A stretch of DNA of 64,000 nt from Candidatus Zixiibacteriota bacterium. GTDB taxonomy: Bacteria; Zixibacteria; MSB-5A5; GN15; FEB-12. Under the pieces are notes generated by a model, which was not told where the DNA came from, did not search any database, and worked only from the letters and a program-made list of their open reading frames with translations. Made by a program: the position numbers and the translations under genes. Location: positions 67,501-131,500 of the forward strand of contig JAOUBJ010000017.1 of the NCBI GenBank assembly GCA_029860345.1. Reading direction: 5' to 3'. Shown piece by piece: positions 8,871 to 18,480 of the stretch. Position 1 is the first letter of the stretch. The number at the start of each line of letters is the position of its first letter.

Positions 8871-11800
8871 ATGAAATCCTCACCGTGCATGCATCGACTC
8901 GCATTGGTGTGCTTCCTTCTTTTTGCAGCAACAACCACGGCCGCCGCAACCTTCAATGGACACGAAATTGTCAAGGGAACATGGCAAGGGCAAGAGGTCG
9001 AGTATGTAGAAGGCGACATTCTTATCGGATTACAATTCGGTAAGGCGGGGGCAGATTTCGCTGTTGAACTTGGTTCCATAGATGCTGAAGTTGTGCGCCC
9101 ACCGGACCGTAGCGGATTCATGAAAGTGCGGATATCGAGCAAGAGCCGGTTTCTTGAGACCATTGAGCAAATCGCCGCTCTGCCGTCGGTAAGATACGCC
9201 GAACCGAATATGATCGACTACGAGTGCGGGGTCCCCGATGACTCGCTGTTCGATCTTCAGTGGCACTATCACAACACCGGCCAGATTCCGCCGGGCGGCA
9301 CCGACGATGCCGACATCGATGCACCTGAAGCCTGGGATATTGCGACCGGTCGAAAGTCGATAAAGGTCGGTGTTCTGGACTCTGGTATCCCGATGCAAAA
9401 CGGTTCGCTCAGTCATCCCGATTTGGATGACACCAGCCGGTTCTTTTTGGGCTATGATTTTATCCATTACGACGTGAAGCCGGTTGATGATCGCGGTCAC
9501 GGTACCCATGTCACCGGGACGATTGCGGCTGAAAGCGATAACGGGGTCGGCGTGGCCGGAGTGGCACCGAACACCAGCGTTCTCGCTGTCAAAGTGTTTA
9601 GCTACGCCGGACTTGGGACTCATGAGACTTTTCGTGACGGGTGCGTCTATGCGGTCGATAACGGATGTCGCATAATGAATTATTCCGGTGGAGGCTCATC
9701 AACATCGGCCACCAAGGAATACGGGGTCGCCTATGCCGACTCGCATCAGGTTCTGTTGGTAGCGGCGGCCGGTAATACCTGGCAGGGTATGTGTATATGG
9801 CCGGCTGCATATTCGACTGTCTATTCCAATGTCGTTTGTGTCTCGGCCACCGACCACAACGACCAGAGTTCGCAGTTCTCAAGTATCGGCCCGGAGGTGA
9901 ACGTCTGCGCGCCCGGAGGGTTTGGTGAAGACAAGGACGAGAATGATGTTTTCTCCACCATGCCCAACTACGAAGTGTTCATGAACATTACTTACGACCT
10001 GCCGCAGGATTACGGACCGATGGCAGGGACTTCGATGTCGGCGCCACATGTGGCCGGTCTGGCGGCCTTGATCCTGGGACGTAACCCCATACTCACGCCG
10101 GATTCGGTCCGGCAGATAATGATGAACACAGCCGACGATCTCGGCGCTATCGGTTTTGACTACAGGTACGGCTGGGGGCGAATCAACGCCGCTGCCGCCC
10201 TGGCCGTAGTGGCCTCTATGGGGATTGCTCACACCCCGATTGAGAACACCATCGACACGGTGAGTGACTTTGAAATTGTCTGTCAGATTCTCGCTCCGGC
10301 GCCGCTGGAGCCGGATTCGCTCAACCTGAAGTACTCGCTGGATTCTATTTGGTATTTCGAGCCCCTGGTAACAACTGGAGTTGAAGATGAGTATCATGCC
10401 TTTATCCCTGCGCAACCGGCTGGTACCGAGGTCAGTTACTACCTGGTCGCTTTTGACACCGACGGCAACAGCGACTCGACCGAAGTGTATACATTTCACA
10501 TAATATCGTACGACTTTGAAATGTGGCCACCGGCTCTAAGCCTGAACGGAACGGTCGGGGACAGTTTGTGGTATCCGCTTTGGGTCCGCAACGACGGCGC
10601 TCTTACCGACAGCTACGACCTGACCGTTGCGGACGACGAATGGGCAACAACGATTTTTGATTCTACCGGGTTGAGCATTGTGTCGACCACGAGCCCTGTC
10701 AACTCCGGCGACTCGATCCAATTGCGGATACTGGATGAAGTACCGGCATCGTCACCGCTGGAGTATGACAGCACGACGGTGCTTGTGGTATCCAACGGTG
10801 ATCCCAGCCTGAGTTCGACTCTCGACCTGAATTCTGTTTCCACCGGATCGACAATAGCATACCCGATCAGTGAATTCTTTGCTACCACGACATTGAATCC
10901 GGATCGTTGGTTCACCAATACCACAGCTGTCATAAACGATTCCGGTTTGCAAGAACTCACCGAGCCGTACTCTCTCAATCTCGACGGCGATCCATCCGGA
11001 GGCGACACTGTGGTTTCCCGAGTTTTCGACCTTTCCGCAGCGCCGGTGCTTCGAATTGTCTTTTACTATCAGCGCAGTGGCGGTGGCGGCTGGCCGGGTT
11101 ACGGCAAGGATCTGATACTTGAGGTCCTGGACAACATCGGCAACTGGATTACGCTGGAGACGATTTTGGGCAGCGGGCCGCACATGTGGTGGTGGGATCG
11201 TGTGGAAGCGACTCTGCCGGCCTCGGCCCATCACAGACATTTCCAGTTTCGATTTGCAACCAGCGGACCGTTCGAAGCAGACAACGATTACTTCCTGGAC
11301 AACATCTACCTCAACCAACCTGACGATTACTCTGTGGCCATCTCGCCGACCGACAACGACCAGATTGTAAACCCCGGTGACACCGCTTTCACCCGCCTCT
11401 GGGTTCACAATTACGGAAGTATGTCCGACATGTATTTGGTTTCGGTCAACAGCTTCCCGTGGGACGGCGACGTCTGGGACAGCTCCGGAACGTTTCTAAT
11501 CGACAGTACGTCGGTCGTGGAGTCGGGCGACTCAGTGTCGATCATGGTGAAGATTCTGGTACCCCCGGGCACACCGCGCGGCTATCGCGACACCAGCGGC
11601 TGCACGGCCGTATCGTTGGGTAATGTCAACGAGTTGGTCACTGAACCACTGATAACAAGATCGGCCGGCGATCCGGTCAGCTTGCGGTTTAGCGAACAAT
11701 TCCTCACGCGGCCTCTTCCGGACACCACTTTCTGGCTTATCAACCATGGCGCCAGAGTGACGCAGTATGTCATGAATCCACCCTCTCCCCCCAATGGGCT

Positions 11801-13421
11801 GGAACTCAACGGCGGCATTGACACAATAATCTCGGTACCGATCGATCTTTCCGGATTGGATCAGGTTTCGTTCATCTACTACTATCAACGCACCGGCCTC
11901 GGTGAATCACCCGATGAAGGTGATGACCTCTGGTTTGACTATCGCAATGACGCCGGGGATTGGCAGAACCTGAGTCACCACCTCGGTAGCGGGCCGGATA
12001 TGAGCGTGTTCGAGGCGGTTCACCTCTGGCTGCCGCCGGATGCGATGCATCGTACTTTCCAGTTCCGAATTCGCAGTACCGGTTCCGGCTCAACGGCTGA
12101 TGACTGGTACGTGGATGATATCGTTATCGACTACGCGTCGGCCATCCATATTGACCCGGCGGAGATTGACGTCGCTCTCGAATGGAAGGACACCAGCCAG
12201 GTCGGTCTTGCCGTAACCAATGTTGGCGCTGGTTTGCTCACCTACGAGGCCCGAGCTGTGCCGCTGTTTGGCGGAGGTTCGGCGTTTGGCCGGTTGTTTA
12301 ATGCCGGACGCGTGAATCCTCCACGTTACGAGATACCTGAGGCAACAACTCCCGATGTTGCCGTCAAGGGTATTACCAACACCAGGCGGGGACCCGAAGT
12401 ACTGTACAACGCCGGTGGCCCCGATGACTTTGGTTATGTCTGGCTGGACTCCGACGAACTGGGTGGTTCTGTGTTCAACTGGGTTGATATCGAATCTACC
12501 GGCATCGAGGTAACCGGACTGGCTGATGACAATGTGGTGGGGCCGTTCCTCATCGGATTCAGTTTTCCATACTATGATGAGGTCTTTAGCGGGTTCTATG
12601 TCGCCAGTAACGGGATGATCGGTTTCGGACCGCCGGAGGGGCTTGATTATCACGACAACGGCACCATTCCCTTCGGTCGTGAACCTAATGACATGCTGGC
12701 CTGGTACTGGGATGATCTAAACATCCTCGACCCATCCAACCCCGGCGGCAAGGTAGTATATCAGAGCGACGGAAACCAGTTGGTGATTCAGTTCATCGAT
12801 TATCCGGCCTACAATGCTTTGCCGGGCGCGGTGATCAACGCCCAGGTAATCATGCGTAAGAACGGCACGATACAATTTCAATACCTGGAGATCGGCGCCG
12901 GATTCGACAGTGAAAGAGGCACCATTGGCATAGAAGACTACAACGGTACGGACGGGTTGATGGTCGCCTACAACACCGAGTATCTGCACGATTCTCTGGC
13001 GATTATCTTCACCAAGTCGGCCGGCTGGATATCCCTTACCGACACTATCGGAGAACTCGGTTCAGGTCTGGCCGACACGCTGTCTGCTCAGTTGGTAACG
13101 ACCGGTCTCGATACCGGCTGGTACTACGCCTCGGTGGTGGTAAGCTCCAACGATCCGGACTCAGCCCACAATCCCTGGACGGTACCGGTCCGGATGAGAG
13201 TCGATTACGGAACCTGGGAGTGTGGTGATATCAATTTCAAGCAGGATGGAGTGAATATTTCGGACCTGATATATCTGCTCCAGTTCATGTTCTTCGGAGG
13301 ACCGCCACCTGTTGTCATGGCCTCGGCCGATGTGGATGGATCAGGGATTCTGGACATTGCCGACTTGGTTTACCTGGTGGACTACATGTTCCGAGGTGGT
13401 CCGGCTCCTCAGTGCTATTAG
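8871..13421 (+). CDS. Secreted subtilisin-like (S8) protease with dockerin-like tail
   Basis: A 1516-residue exported protease. A signal peptide (ending near TTTAAAT) and a propeptide of about 100 residues precede the S8 domain, with Asp170 in GVLDSG, His210 in GHGTHV, Asn in AAGNT and Ser388 in GTSMSAPHVAG. Residues from about 550 to 1087 are two tandem copies of a module of about 268 residues, each ending in a jelly-roll-like FYYQR...FQFR...DNIYL or DDIVI pattern. A further beta-rich region (FGYVWLDSD) follows, then two dockerin-like repeats (DGVNISDLIYLLQFMF and DIADLVYLVDYMF). The start at 8871 has GGAGG at 8862-8866. It probably degrades extracellular protein while anchored to the surface. 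Confidence 0.93.
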   Translation: MKSSPCMHRLALVCFLLFAATTTAAATFNGHEIVKGTWQGQEVEYVEGDILIGLQFGKAGADFAVELGSIDAEVVRPPDRSGFMKVRISSKSRFLETIEQIAALPSVRYAEPNMIDYECGVPDDSLFDLQWHYHNTGQIPPGGTDDADIDAPEAWDIATGRKSIKVGVLDSGIPMQNGSLSHPDLDDTSRFFLGYDFIHYDVKPVDDRGHGTHVTGTIAAESDNGVGVAGVAPNTSVLAVKVFSYAGLGTHETFRDGCVYAVDNGCRIMNYSGGGSSTSATKEYGVAYADSHQVLLVAAAGNTWQGMCIWPAAYSTVYSNVVCVSATDHNDQSSQFSSIGPEVNVCAPGGFGEDKDENDVFSTMPNYEVFMNITYDLPQDYGPMAGTSMSAPHVAGLAALILGRNPILTPDSVRQIMMNTADDLGAIGFDYRYGWGRINAAAALAVVASMGIAHTPIENTIDTVSDFEIVCQILAPAPLEPDSLNLKYSLDSIWYFEPLVTTGVEDEYHAFIPAQPAGTEVSYYLVAFDTDGNSDSTEVYTFHIISYDFEMWPPALSLNGTVGDSLWYPLWVRNDGALTDSYDLTVADDEWATTIFDSTGLSIVSTTSPVNSGDSIQLRILDEVPASSPLEYDSTTVLVVSNGDPSLSSTLDLNSVSTGSTIAYPISEFFATTTLNPDRWFTNTTAVINDSGLQELTEPYSLNLDGDPSGGDTVVSRVFDLSAAPVLRIVFYYQRSGGGGWPGYGKDLILEVLDNIGNWITLETILGSGPHMWWWDRVEATLPASAHHRHFQFRFATSGPFEADNDYFLDNIYLNQPDDYSVAISPTDNDQIVNPGDTAFTRLWVHNYGSMSDMYLVSVNSFPWDGDVWDSSGTFLIDSTSVVESGDSVSIMVKILVPPGTPRGYRDTSGCTAVSLGNVNELVTEPLITRSAGDPVSLRFSEQFLTRPLPDTTFWLINHGARVTQYVMNPPSPPNGLELNGGIDTIISVPIDLSGLDQVSFIYYYQRTGLGESPDEGDDLWFDYRNDAGDWQNLSHHLGSGPDMSVFEAVHLWLPPDAMHRTFQFRIRSTGSGSTADDWYVDDIVIDYASAIHIDPAEIDVALEWKDTSQVGLAVTNVGAGLLTYEARAVPLFGGGSAFGRLFNAGRVNPPRYEIPEATTPDVAVKGITNTRRGPEVLYNAGGPDDFGYVWLDSDELGGSVFNWVDIESTGIEVTGLADDNVVGPFLIGFSFPYYDEVFSGFYVASNGMIGFGPPEGLDYHDNGTIPFGREPNDMLAWYWDDLNILDPSNPGGKVVYQSDGNQLVIQFIDYPAYNALPGAVINAQVIMRKNGTIQFQYLEIGAGFDSERGTIGIEDYNGTDGLMVAYNTEYLHDSLAIIFTKSAGWISLTDTIGELGSGLADTLSAQLVTTGLDTGWYYASVVVSSNDPDSAHNPWTVPVRMRVDYGTWECGDINFKQDGVNISDLIYLLQFMFFGGPPPVVMASADVDGSGILDIADLVYLVDYMFRGGPAPQCY

Positions 13422-13474
13422 TGGTGCCGAGCGTATAAGCTTCGGCTGCTCTCGTTCGTCTGGGAGAGACCGGG

Positions 13475-13969
13475 TCAGAATTTGAGAGTCAACCCGAGGT
13501 AGGGACGATCGGCTCGGTACTCGACCTTAAAGCTTTCCGAAAAATCTACTTTATCCCACGACTTCCACAAAGAACCGACCAACAAACCGGCCAAGCCTCC
13601 GAGAGCGGCGGTACCGGCCACCATGCCCAATCCCTTTTGTTCGTTCTTTTTGTATTCGGTTTTGTCGTCCTTGGCCGTATTGATAATGATACCTGTAAGG
13701 GCGCCAACGGCAATGCCGATGACAAGTCCGTCACCTGAATGGTCTCCGTTGCTTCGGTAAAGCGAATGGATATCATCCAGAGCAAATGCGACCTGAACTC
13801 CTGAAGGGGAATAGGCAGAAAGCTGCACCGAGTCAAGTACTGCGCTGTGACCTACAAACTCCGAGCCATCCAACATCTTCACCTTAAAGTCCGGTAGATA
13901 CAGACTCTCGGCCTGCATCGTCGGAGCCATCAGCACACAAAACATCAACAGTACGATCAATCGAAGCAT
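13475..13969 (-). CDS. Exported protein with glycine-rich membrane segments
   Basis: A 164-residue protein with a clear signal peptide (MLRLIVLLMFCVLMAPTMQA). Residues about 84-97 (GLVIGIAVGALTGI) and 118-133 (GMVAGTAALGGLAGLL) are glycine-rich hydrophobic stretches separated by a highly charged linker (DDKTEYKKNEQK), resembling glycine-zipper segments of envelope proteins. It ends in LTLKF, with a final aromatic residue as in outer-membrane proteins. The start at 13969 has GAGGAGGAG upstream. It converges on the subtilase gene. Family and role not recognised. Confidence 0.65.
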   Translation of the reverse strand: MLRLIVLLMFCVLMAPTMQAESLYLPDFKVKMLDGSEFVGHSAVLDSVQLSAYSPSGVQVAFALDDIHSLYRSNGDHSGDGLVIGIAVGALTGIIINTAKDDKTEYKKNEQKGLGMVAGTAALGGLAGLLVGSLWKSWDKVDFSESFKVEYRADRPYLGLTLKF

Positions 13970-14103
13970 ATTGTCAAAAACTCCTCCTCAAAGTTGCATT
14001 GCAGTAAAGACGTTGTGACTCGAATTATTGTCAAGCGGTTTGTCTCTATCCATACGGTAGAGGCTGGAAAATGCCAAAAGAAAACCACCCGGCGGTGGTC
14101 TAA

Positions 14104-14188
14104 TGGTGGTGGGGGGAGGATTCGAACCTCCGAAGGCGTCGCCGACAGATTTACAGTCTGTTCCCTTTGGCCACTCGGGAACCCCACC
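14104..14188 (-). tRNA. tRNA-Tyr (GTA)
   Basis: On the minus strand a class II tRNA of 85 bases folds cleanly: acceptor GGTGGGG/CCCCACC, an anticodon loop CTGTAAA (anticodon GTA), a long variable arm, and T arm GGAGG-TTCGAAT-CCTCC. The 3' CCA is encoded in the DNA (to 14104), unlike the other complete tRNAs in this window. Confidence 0.96.
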
Positions 14189-14889
14189 ACATACGGGGGC
14201 TATCTGAAAGTATCGGCCTTAAGGCCGATAATCAAGGCCCTAATAAACAGGTCGGTTCAGAAAAATCAACCCCTAATATGCAAATCGTTCAGCTTGGTTT
14301 CTATCTCCTCATGTGGCTTTTTCCGTCACGCAGCGGCGGGCCTTGTGTTCGCCAGCCGCAGGCGAAGACGGCTTACGAAGCTGCGCTCATGCTTCGACTG
14401 CGCTCAGCATGACATATAATGGAGCGTGAGGCACAAGTGAGTGATTTATCACCGGTACAGCGGTTCCCCACCCAGAGGCTTTGCGTCGGATGGGATCAGT
14501 AGTGGTTGCCGGGGAACCCACCTGTCGCAGGGCTATAGGTGGGGTACCGAAGAACTGGATGTGCAGGTGCTGTAAGGCGACTCGCCTGACAGCCAGTGGG
14601 TTGGACGGCAGGTGTCGGGCGGGGTCGCCCAACACCACCCACGATATGGACCTTTTTCAACGTGCCCTTTAGGTGGCGTACTGAAGAACTGGATTCCGGC
14701 CTTCGCCGGAATGACAAGTCAACGAGCGGCGGGTTCACGTCGCCGCGCGCAGGCGAAGACGGCCCCGGCCTACAAGAACTACTATGACGGAGTTCATCTG
14801 ATTTCAGACCGAGGAATGTCATCATCGAAGTAATTGCGAACATATCCGGCACCGGCCGGCCCAGCCCTGCAGAGACCAATCTTGACGTT
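14189..14889. repeat. 700-base intergenic region built of dispersed repeats
   Basis: No gene is credible here. The region contains a CTTCGACTGCGCTCAGCATG unit (about 14393-14412), an inverted copy (about 14568-14645) of the 5880-5960 block, an ATTCCGGCCTTCGCCGGAAT palindrome (about 14693-14712) and a GC-rich block (about 14725-14770) related to those at 2147 and 8732. It separates the tRNA-Tyr gene from the 3' end of the polysaccharide operon. Confidence 0.7.
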
Positions 14890-15960
14890 TTAACCCACCA
14901 GCTCAAGCGGTGAGGTCTCCCGGCTCGGCTGCGGGACGACTACCGGCGGTGCTTCCTGCGGCTTGATGAGCTGCACTTCTCTCACGGCCATCGGGTCGAA
15001 ATCGTATGGCGCCATCTGTTCCCAGTGCTTCAGTGACTCCAGGAAACTGTAGCGGAAGTTGAACCCGGTATCGATCAATCGTTGTGGCACTATATGCGTC
15101 GGAGTTGCTGCTTTCTTTACTCTTACCGGGTGGATCGGGTTCGTGAATCCGGCTATTGCCTGAATCAGTCTTGATGCCGGAAGCAACAGCCACAGCGGAA
15201 TCGGCAGAACCAAGGCACGACATTCCAGGTGGTCCTTGATGGTTGTTACCAGTTCCCCCAGAGGCTGGGTGGGCGACTCCGAGTAATTGTACACTACCAT
15301 ATCCTCGGACGAGTCCAGCCAATAGTCGATGCTGTCGATGAATCCGAAGATATATCCGTATGATTTGAAGATCCTCGGTGAGCCGGGGAAAGCGAAGTAT
15401 CCTTTTTTGATAGCTTTGACCATGCGCAGGATGTTGCCGGGATCGTCGGGACCGTACAGCACGCCCGGTCGCGAGATGATCAAACGTCGACCAGACTTGG
15501 TCCGGTGCCATCGCTGATGTATTACTTCGGCCGGGTACTTGGAACCACCGTAGGGGGTGACCGGTCGTATAGCTGCGGTTTCATCGGTTGCACCAAGGGT
15601 GGGTCCATAGACAGAGATGCTTGAGGTGAAATACATGTTGTCGCATCCCACCACCTCGGCATAGTCACAGACGTTGGCGGCGCCGGCCAGATTTGTCTCG
15701 TAATACTCGTGAGGTTCATGGCCGGGTTCGCGATGTACGGCGGCCAGGTTGAAAATCCAATCCGGCGTGAACGGTGCGTGGGCGATCTCAAGCGGTTGTC
15801 GCACGTCGGTGATACTGGCGGTGACACCCGGGCTGCCTTCGAGCGGGGAACTTTGGATGTCTGCGATGTGCACATGTGTGAAGCGTCCGGTGTTCAGCAA
15901 GTGTTTGGTCAAATGTGTGCCGACATACCCGGCTCCGCCATAAATCACGCAGCGTTTCAT
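14890..15960 (-). CDS. NAD-dependent sugar epimerase/dehydratase (extended SDR)
   Basis: A 356-residue extended short-chain dehydrogenase. The N-terminus has the Rossmann motif GGAGYVGTHL (residues 9-18), and the catalytic pair appears as TPYGGSKYPAE (YxxxK) with a preceding TSSISVYGP. Such enzymes act on nucleotide sugars or on lipid-linked sugars. The sugar cannot be told from sequence. It is the last gene of the long polysaccharide operon, ten bases after a GT2 gene, so it probably provides or modifies a sugar of that glycan. A short Pro/Val-rich tail follows the fold. Confidence 0.85.
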   Translation of the reverse strand: MKRCVIYGGAGYVGTHLTKHLLNTGRFTHVHIADIQSSPLEGSPGVTASITDVRQPLEIAHAPFTPDWIFNLAAVHREPGHEPHEYYETNLAGAANVCDYAEVVGCDNMYFTSSISVYGPTLGATDETAAIRPVTPYGGSKYPAEVIHQRWHRTKSGRRLIISRPGVLYGPDDPGNILRMVKAIKKGYFAFPGSPRIFKSYGYIFGFIDSIDYWLDSSEDMVVYNYSESPTQPLGELVTTIKDHLECRALVLPIPLWLLLPASRLIQAIAGFTNPIHPVRVKKAATPTHIVPQRLIDTGFNFRYSFLESLKHWEQMAPYDFDPMAVREVQLIKPQEAPPVVVPQPSRETSPLELVG

Positions 15961-15969
15961 AGTACTCCT

Positions 15970-17037
15970 TTAGGTCCAGTACTGTTTGTTCACACTCAGC
16001 CAGGGTCGTACTCTCGGCGGTAGTTTGTCTTGCAGTGTGCCCAATTTGTACCCTATCAATTTCAGGCCCGTCCGCACCAGCGCCGATGGGATCAAGGCCG
16101 GATTGGTTCGCAAAAGGTGTTTTATTTCAGATCGGACGAAACGCAGCCCTTCGCCACCGGCATGGCCGAAAGAGTCTCTAATCCATCGCTGGTCGGCGTG
16201 AAACACACCGATATCGAAGTAGCGCCGAAACTCCTGCATAAATCCGTAGCCGTGCGAATGATGCACCGTGGCCGCCGAACAATAGGCTATTTTCCAGCCG
16301 GCCTGGATCAGTTTGGAGGCGGCCCAGGCATCTTCGTTCTGGATCAGGCAGGTCGGGAATCCACCGATCTCGACCAGGGCCGAGCGACGCCAGACGGCAA
16401 ACGAGTTCGACAGGAAGCTTGCCTTTATACCGAATCTGGAGATGTCCGAACGGTCGCGCACATGTGAATCGGTGGGATAATTAAACAGCCGTGCGTGTGC
16501 CTCGATGGAGGAGCTCCGGCGACGCGGCAATTGCCGTCCGTATGCGGCGCCGACCCGTGGATCGCGCATCCCTTTCAAAAGAACTTCCAGCGCATCGGGT
16601 GAGGCCAGCAATGCATCCTGAGTCATGAAGATGATCAACTCGCTGTCGGACAATTCAGCGACGGCCAACTGACGTGTTCCGCCGTGGTTGAAGTCGCGAC
16701 GGTCGATGCTCTTAATCTCAAAACCAGAATCGGCGGCCATCTCAACGGTACTGTCGGTGGAGGCTGAGTCGATCAATAACAGGCGTTGAGGCCGGACGGT
16801 TTGCTTTTTCAGGACGGCCAGCCATTCGACGAAGCCATTTCCGGCATTAAGCGTGGGTACGACGAGTGCTGTCGCCATCGAGTCAGTGATCGGATTGTCG
16901 TCGCTATGTTGCGAACCCGAGGGGTCCATACCTGACGGGAAGGCCATGGTTTTGAGTATATTACTGAAAGAAGCCGCTGTCAAGGTCTGCCCCGTTGCAT
17001 CGTTGGCCACGTTTGGCTGGTTGTGTCCCTTATTCAT
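15970..17037 (-). CDS. Glycosyltransferase family 2 (rhamnosyltransferase-like)
   Basis: A GT-A glycosyltransferase of up to 355 residues. The fold starts at about residue 55 (ALVVPTLNAGNG), with nucleotide-binding acidic residues in IDSASTDST, DFNHGGTRQLA, FMTQDAL, and an acceptor-side EDAWAASKL. The DFNHGGTR and SNSFAVWRR motifs resemble RfbN-type rhamnosyltransferases, which fits the rml genes upstream. The annotated start at 17037 overlaps the wzz-like stop by 8 bases. The first 54 residues are not conserved in the family, so an internal start is possible. Acts at the cytoplasmic face of the membrane on lipid-linked glycan. Confidence 0.85.
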   Translation of the reverse strand: MNKGHNQPNVANDATGQTLTAASFSNILKTMAFPSGMDPSGSQHSDDNPITDSMATALVVPTLNAGNGFVEWLAVLKKQTVRPQRLLLIDSASTDSTVEMAADSGFEIKSIDRRDFNHGGTRQLAVAELSDSELIIFMTQDALLASPDALEVLLKGMRDPRVGAAYGRQLPRRRSSSIEAHARLFNYPTDSHVRDRSDISRFGIKASFLSNSFAVWRRSALVEIGGFPTCLIQNEDAWAASKLIQAGWKIAYCSAATVHHSHGYGFMQEFRRYFDIGVFHADQRWIRDSFGHAGGEGLRFVRSEIKHLLRTNPALIPSALVRTGLKLIGYKLGTLQDKLPPRVRPWLSVNKQYWT

Positions 17038-18181
17038 TGGCTATCGGCTGTTTGACCGCTCTGCTTGAGTTCGTCTCTGAGCCCGCACGGTTTTTGAGTG
17101 TTAACGGTCGAGATGTACCGATCCGGGTATTAAGATTGCCGGACAACCGACCAGCTGAGGTTTCGTGACCTTCCGAAGAGATCATTTGCCTAAAGATATC
17201 TCGCACAAACAGACAAGTGACGAAGAAAAGCAGCGTCAAGCATCCCACCAGTAGAGTGGTAAACGTGCGTCGTGGTCCCGACTTCACGGTGGGTCTGGAT
17301 GGTTCATCAAGTATGCGGACAATGGGAATGTCTTTCTGTACTTCCAGGCGAGCCAGTTCGAGTTGTTGGGTGAGCAGCAGGTAAGTCTTGGCGCGCACCT
17401 CTACTTCGCGTTTGAAACGGGCCAGTTCGGTCTGTAGTTGGGGATCGCTGGAGGAGTTCCAGTTGCGATTCACTTGCATAAACTGTTGGAGACTATCTTC
17501 TGCTTGAGTCAGTTCCCGGCCGCGGGCTTTCTGTTGCCGAACCAAGTAAGCTTCGTTCTCCCGCGCCTGGGAACGTCGCTTGAATCTGAGATATGTTTCG
17601 AGTTGCGTTAGGTTCTCGCGCAGTACAGCCTGAGATAGGTCCGGATAGGTCGTCTCAACACTGAGATTTATGATACCCAATTTCTTGTCTTCTGAAATCG
17701 ATGTGATCCTGGATAAGGCGGCTCGTAATTCGCTGGGGTCCTCGGTTTCGAAGTAATCATCGAGCCTGATCGAACGACTGTCACGGCCATCTTCGATCTG
17801 GTATTTCCTCTGCCACACACCGTCGCGCACCAGATCGGAACGTAGAATGCTCGGATACAGCGACGAAGAATTTTCGTCGGCCGCACCCATGGCTCCCACA
17901 CCGAACTGTCCGGCCATCTCCATCAAGCCGGATAGCTGGTCTCGACCGCCTGATGGCAGAATCGAGGCGTGCGAACGGTAGCGATTGGGTGTCAACACCA
18001 TCACCACGGCGGTGATAGTCATGGCGCCAAGCACCACGGCGGCTATTAGCAGCCGTTGCCGCTTGAGTTGGCGCAAAAAGGCCATCGGGTTGATTTCAAT
18101 ATCACCTTGGAAGGGTTGGTCATTTGACCGGTGGTGACCGCGGTTTGTTTCTCGATCTCCGGCGTTGGCGGCATGGTCCAT
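17030..18181 (-). CDS. Wzz-type polysaccharide chain-length/co-polymerase protein
   Basis: About 383 residues, with a transmembrane helix near the N-terminus (LLIAAVVLGAMTITAVVMVL) just after a Pro-rich approach, a long periplasmic region with coiled-coil character (RRSQARENEAYLVRQQKARG), the family-typical Pro-rich DEPSRPTVKSGPRR, and a second helix (LLVGCLTLLFFVTCLFV). No kinase domain is attached. This is the Wzz/GNVR layout controlling glycan length together with Wzy. Start set at 18181 (ATG with AAGGA upstream; an ATG at 18190 is also possible); the frame runs 65 codons further without support. Unusually, about 60 polar residues follow the second helix. Confidence 0.85.
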   Translation of the reverse strand: MDHAANAGDRETNRGHHRSNDQPFQGDIEINPMAFLRQLKRQRLLIAAVVLGAMTITAVVMVLTPNRYRSHASILPSGGRDQLSGLMEMAGQFGVGAMGAADENSSSLYPSILRSDLVRDGVWQRKYQIEDGRDSRSIRLDDYFETEDPSELRAALSRITSISEDKKLGIINLSVETTYPDLSQAVLRENLTQLETYLRFKRRSQARENEAYLVRQQKARGRELTQAEDSLQQFMQVNRNWNSSSDPQLQTELARFKREVEVRAKTYLLLTQQLELARLEVQKDIPIVRILDEPSRPTVKSGPRRTFTTLLVGCLTLLFFVTCLFVRDIFRQMISSEGHETSAGRLSGNLNTRIGTSRPLTLKNRAGSETNSSRAVKQPIANE

Positions 18182-18480
18182 TGCTGTCATCCTTGACGGC
18201 GTATCAGGTTCAATTATACGCTTGTCTACAGAGCAGACAGCATGCCAAACGAGGCCCCGAAGAGCCTGAATCGTCCTGCGTATCATATTGTATAACTGCG
18301 AGTTACAATAGTCGGATTGCGTCCGGGCCGACCCCGCCCCAGGCGCTGGGAAATGGTTTCCGGTTAGGTGAGTCATTTGCGCCATTGCCCATCGCAGCAG
18401 CACAGTTCCGCTGATCCAGGGACCTCTTTGCCGCCGGAAGTCAGTGGCGGTGACGCGGTAGGTTATGCGGAAGAGTCAGA

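Noticed and set aside
9030-12989. Long minus-strand frames opposite the subtilase gene (for example 9030-9623, 10752-11408, 12090-12653)
   Set aside because: Mirror frames of a GC-rich gene whose coding strand has clear S8 motifs.
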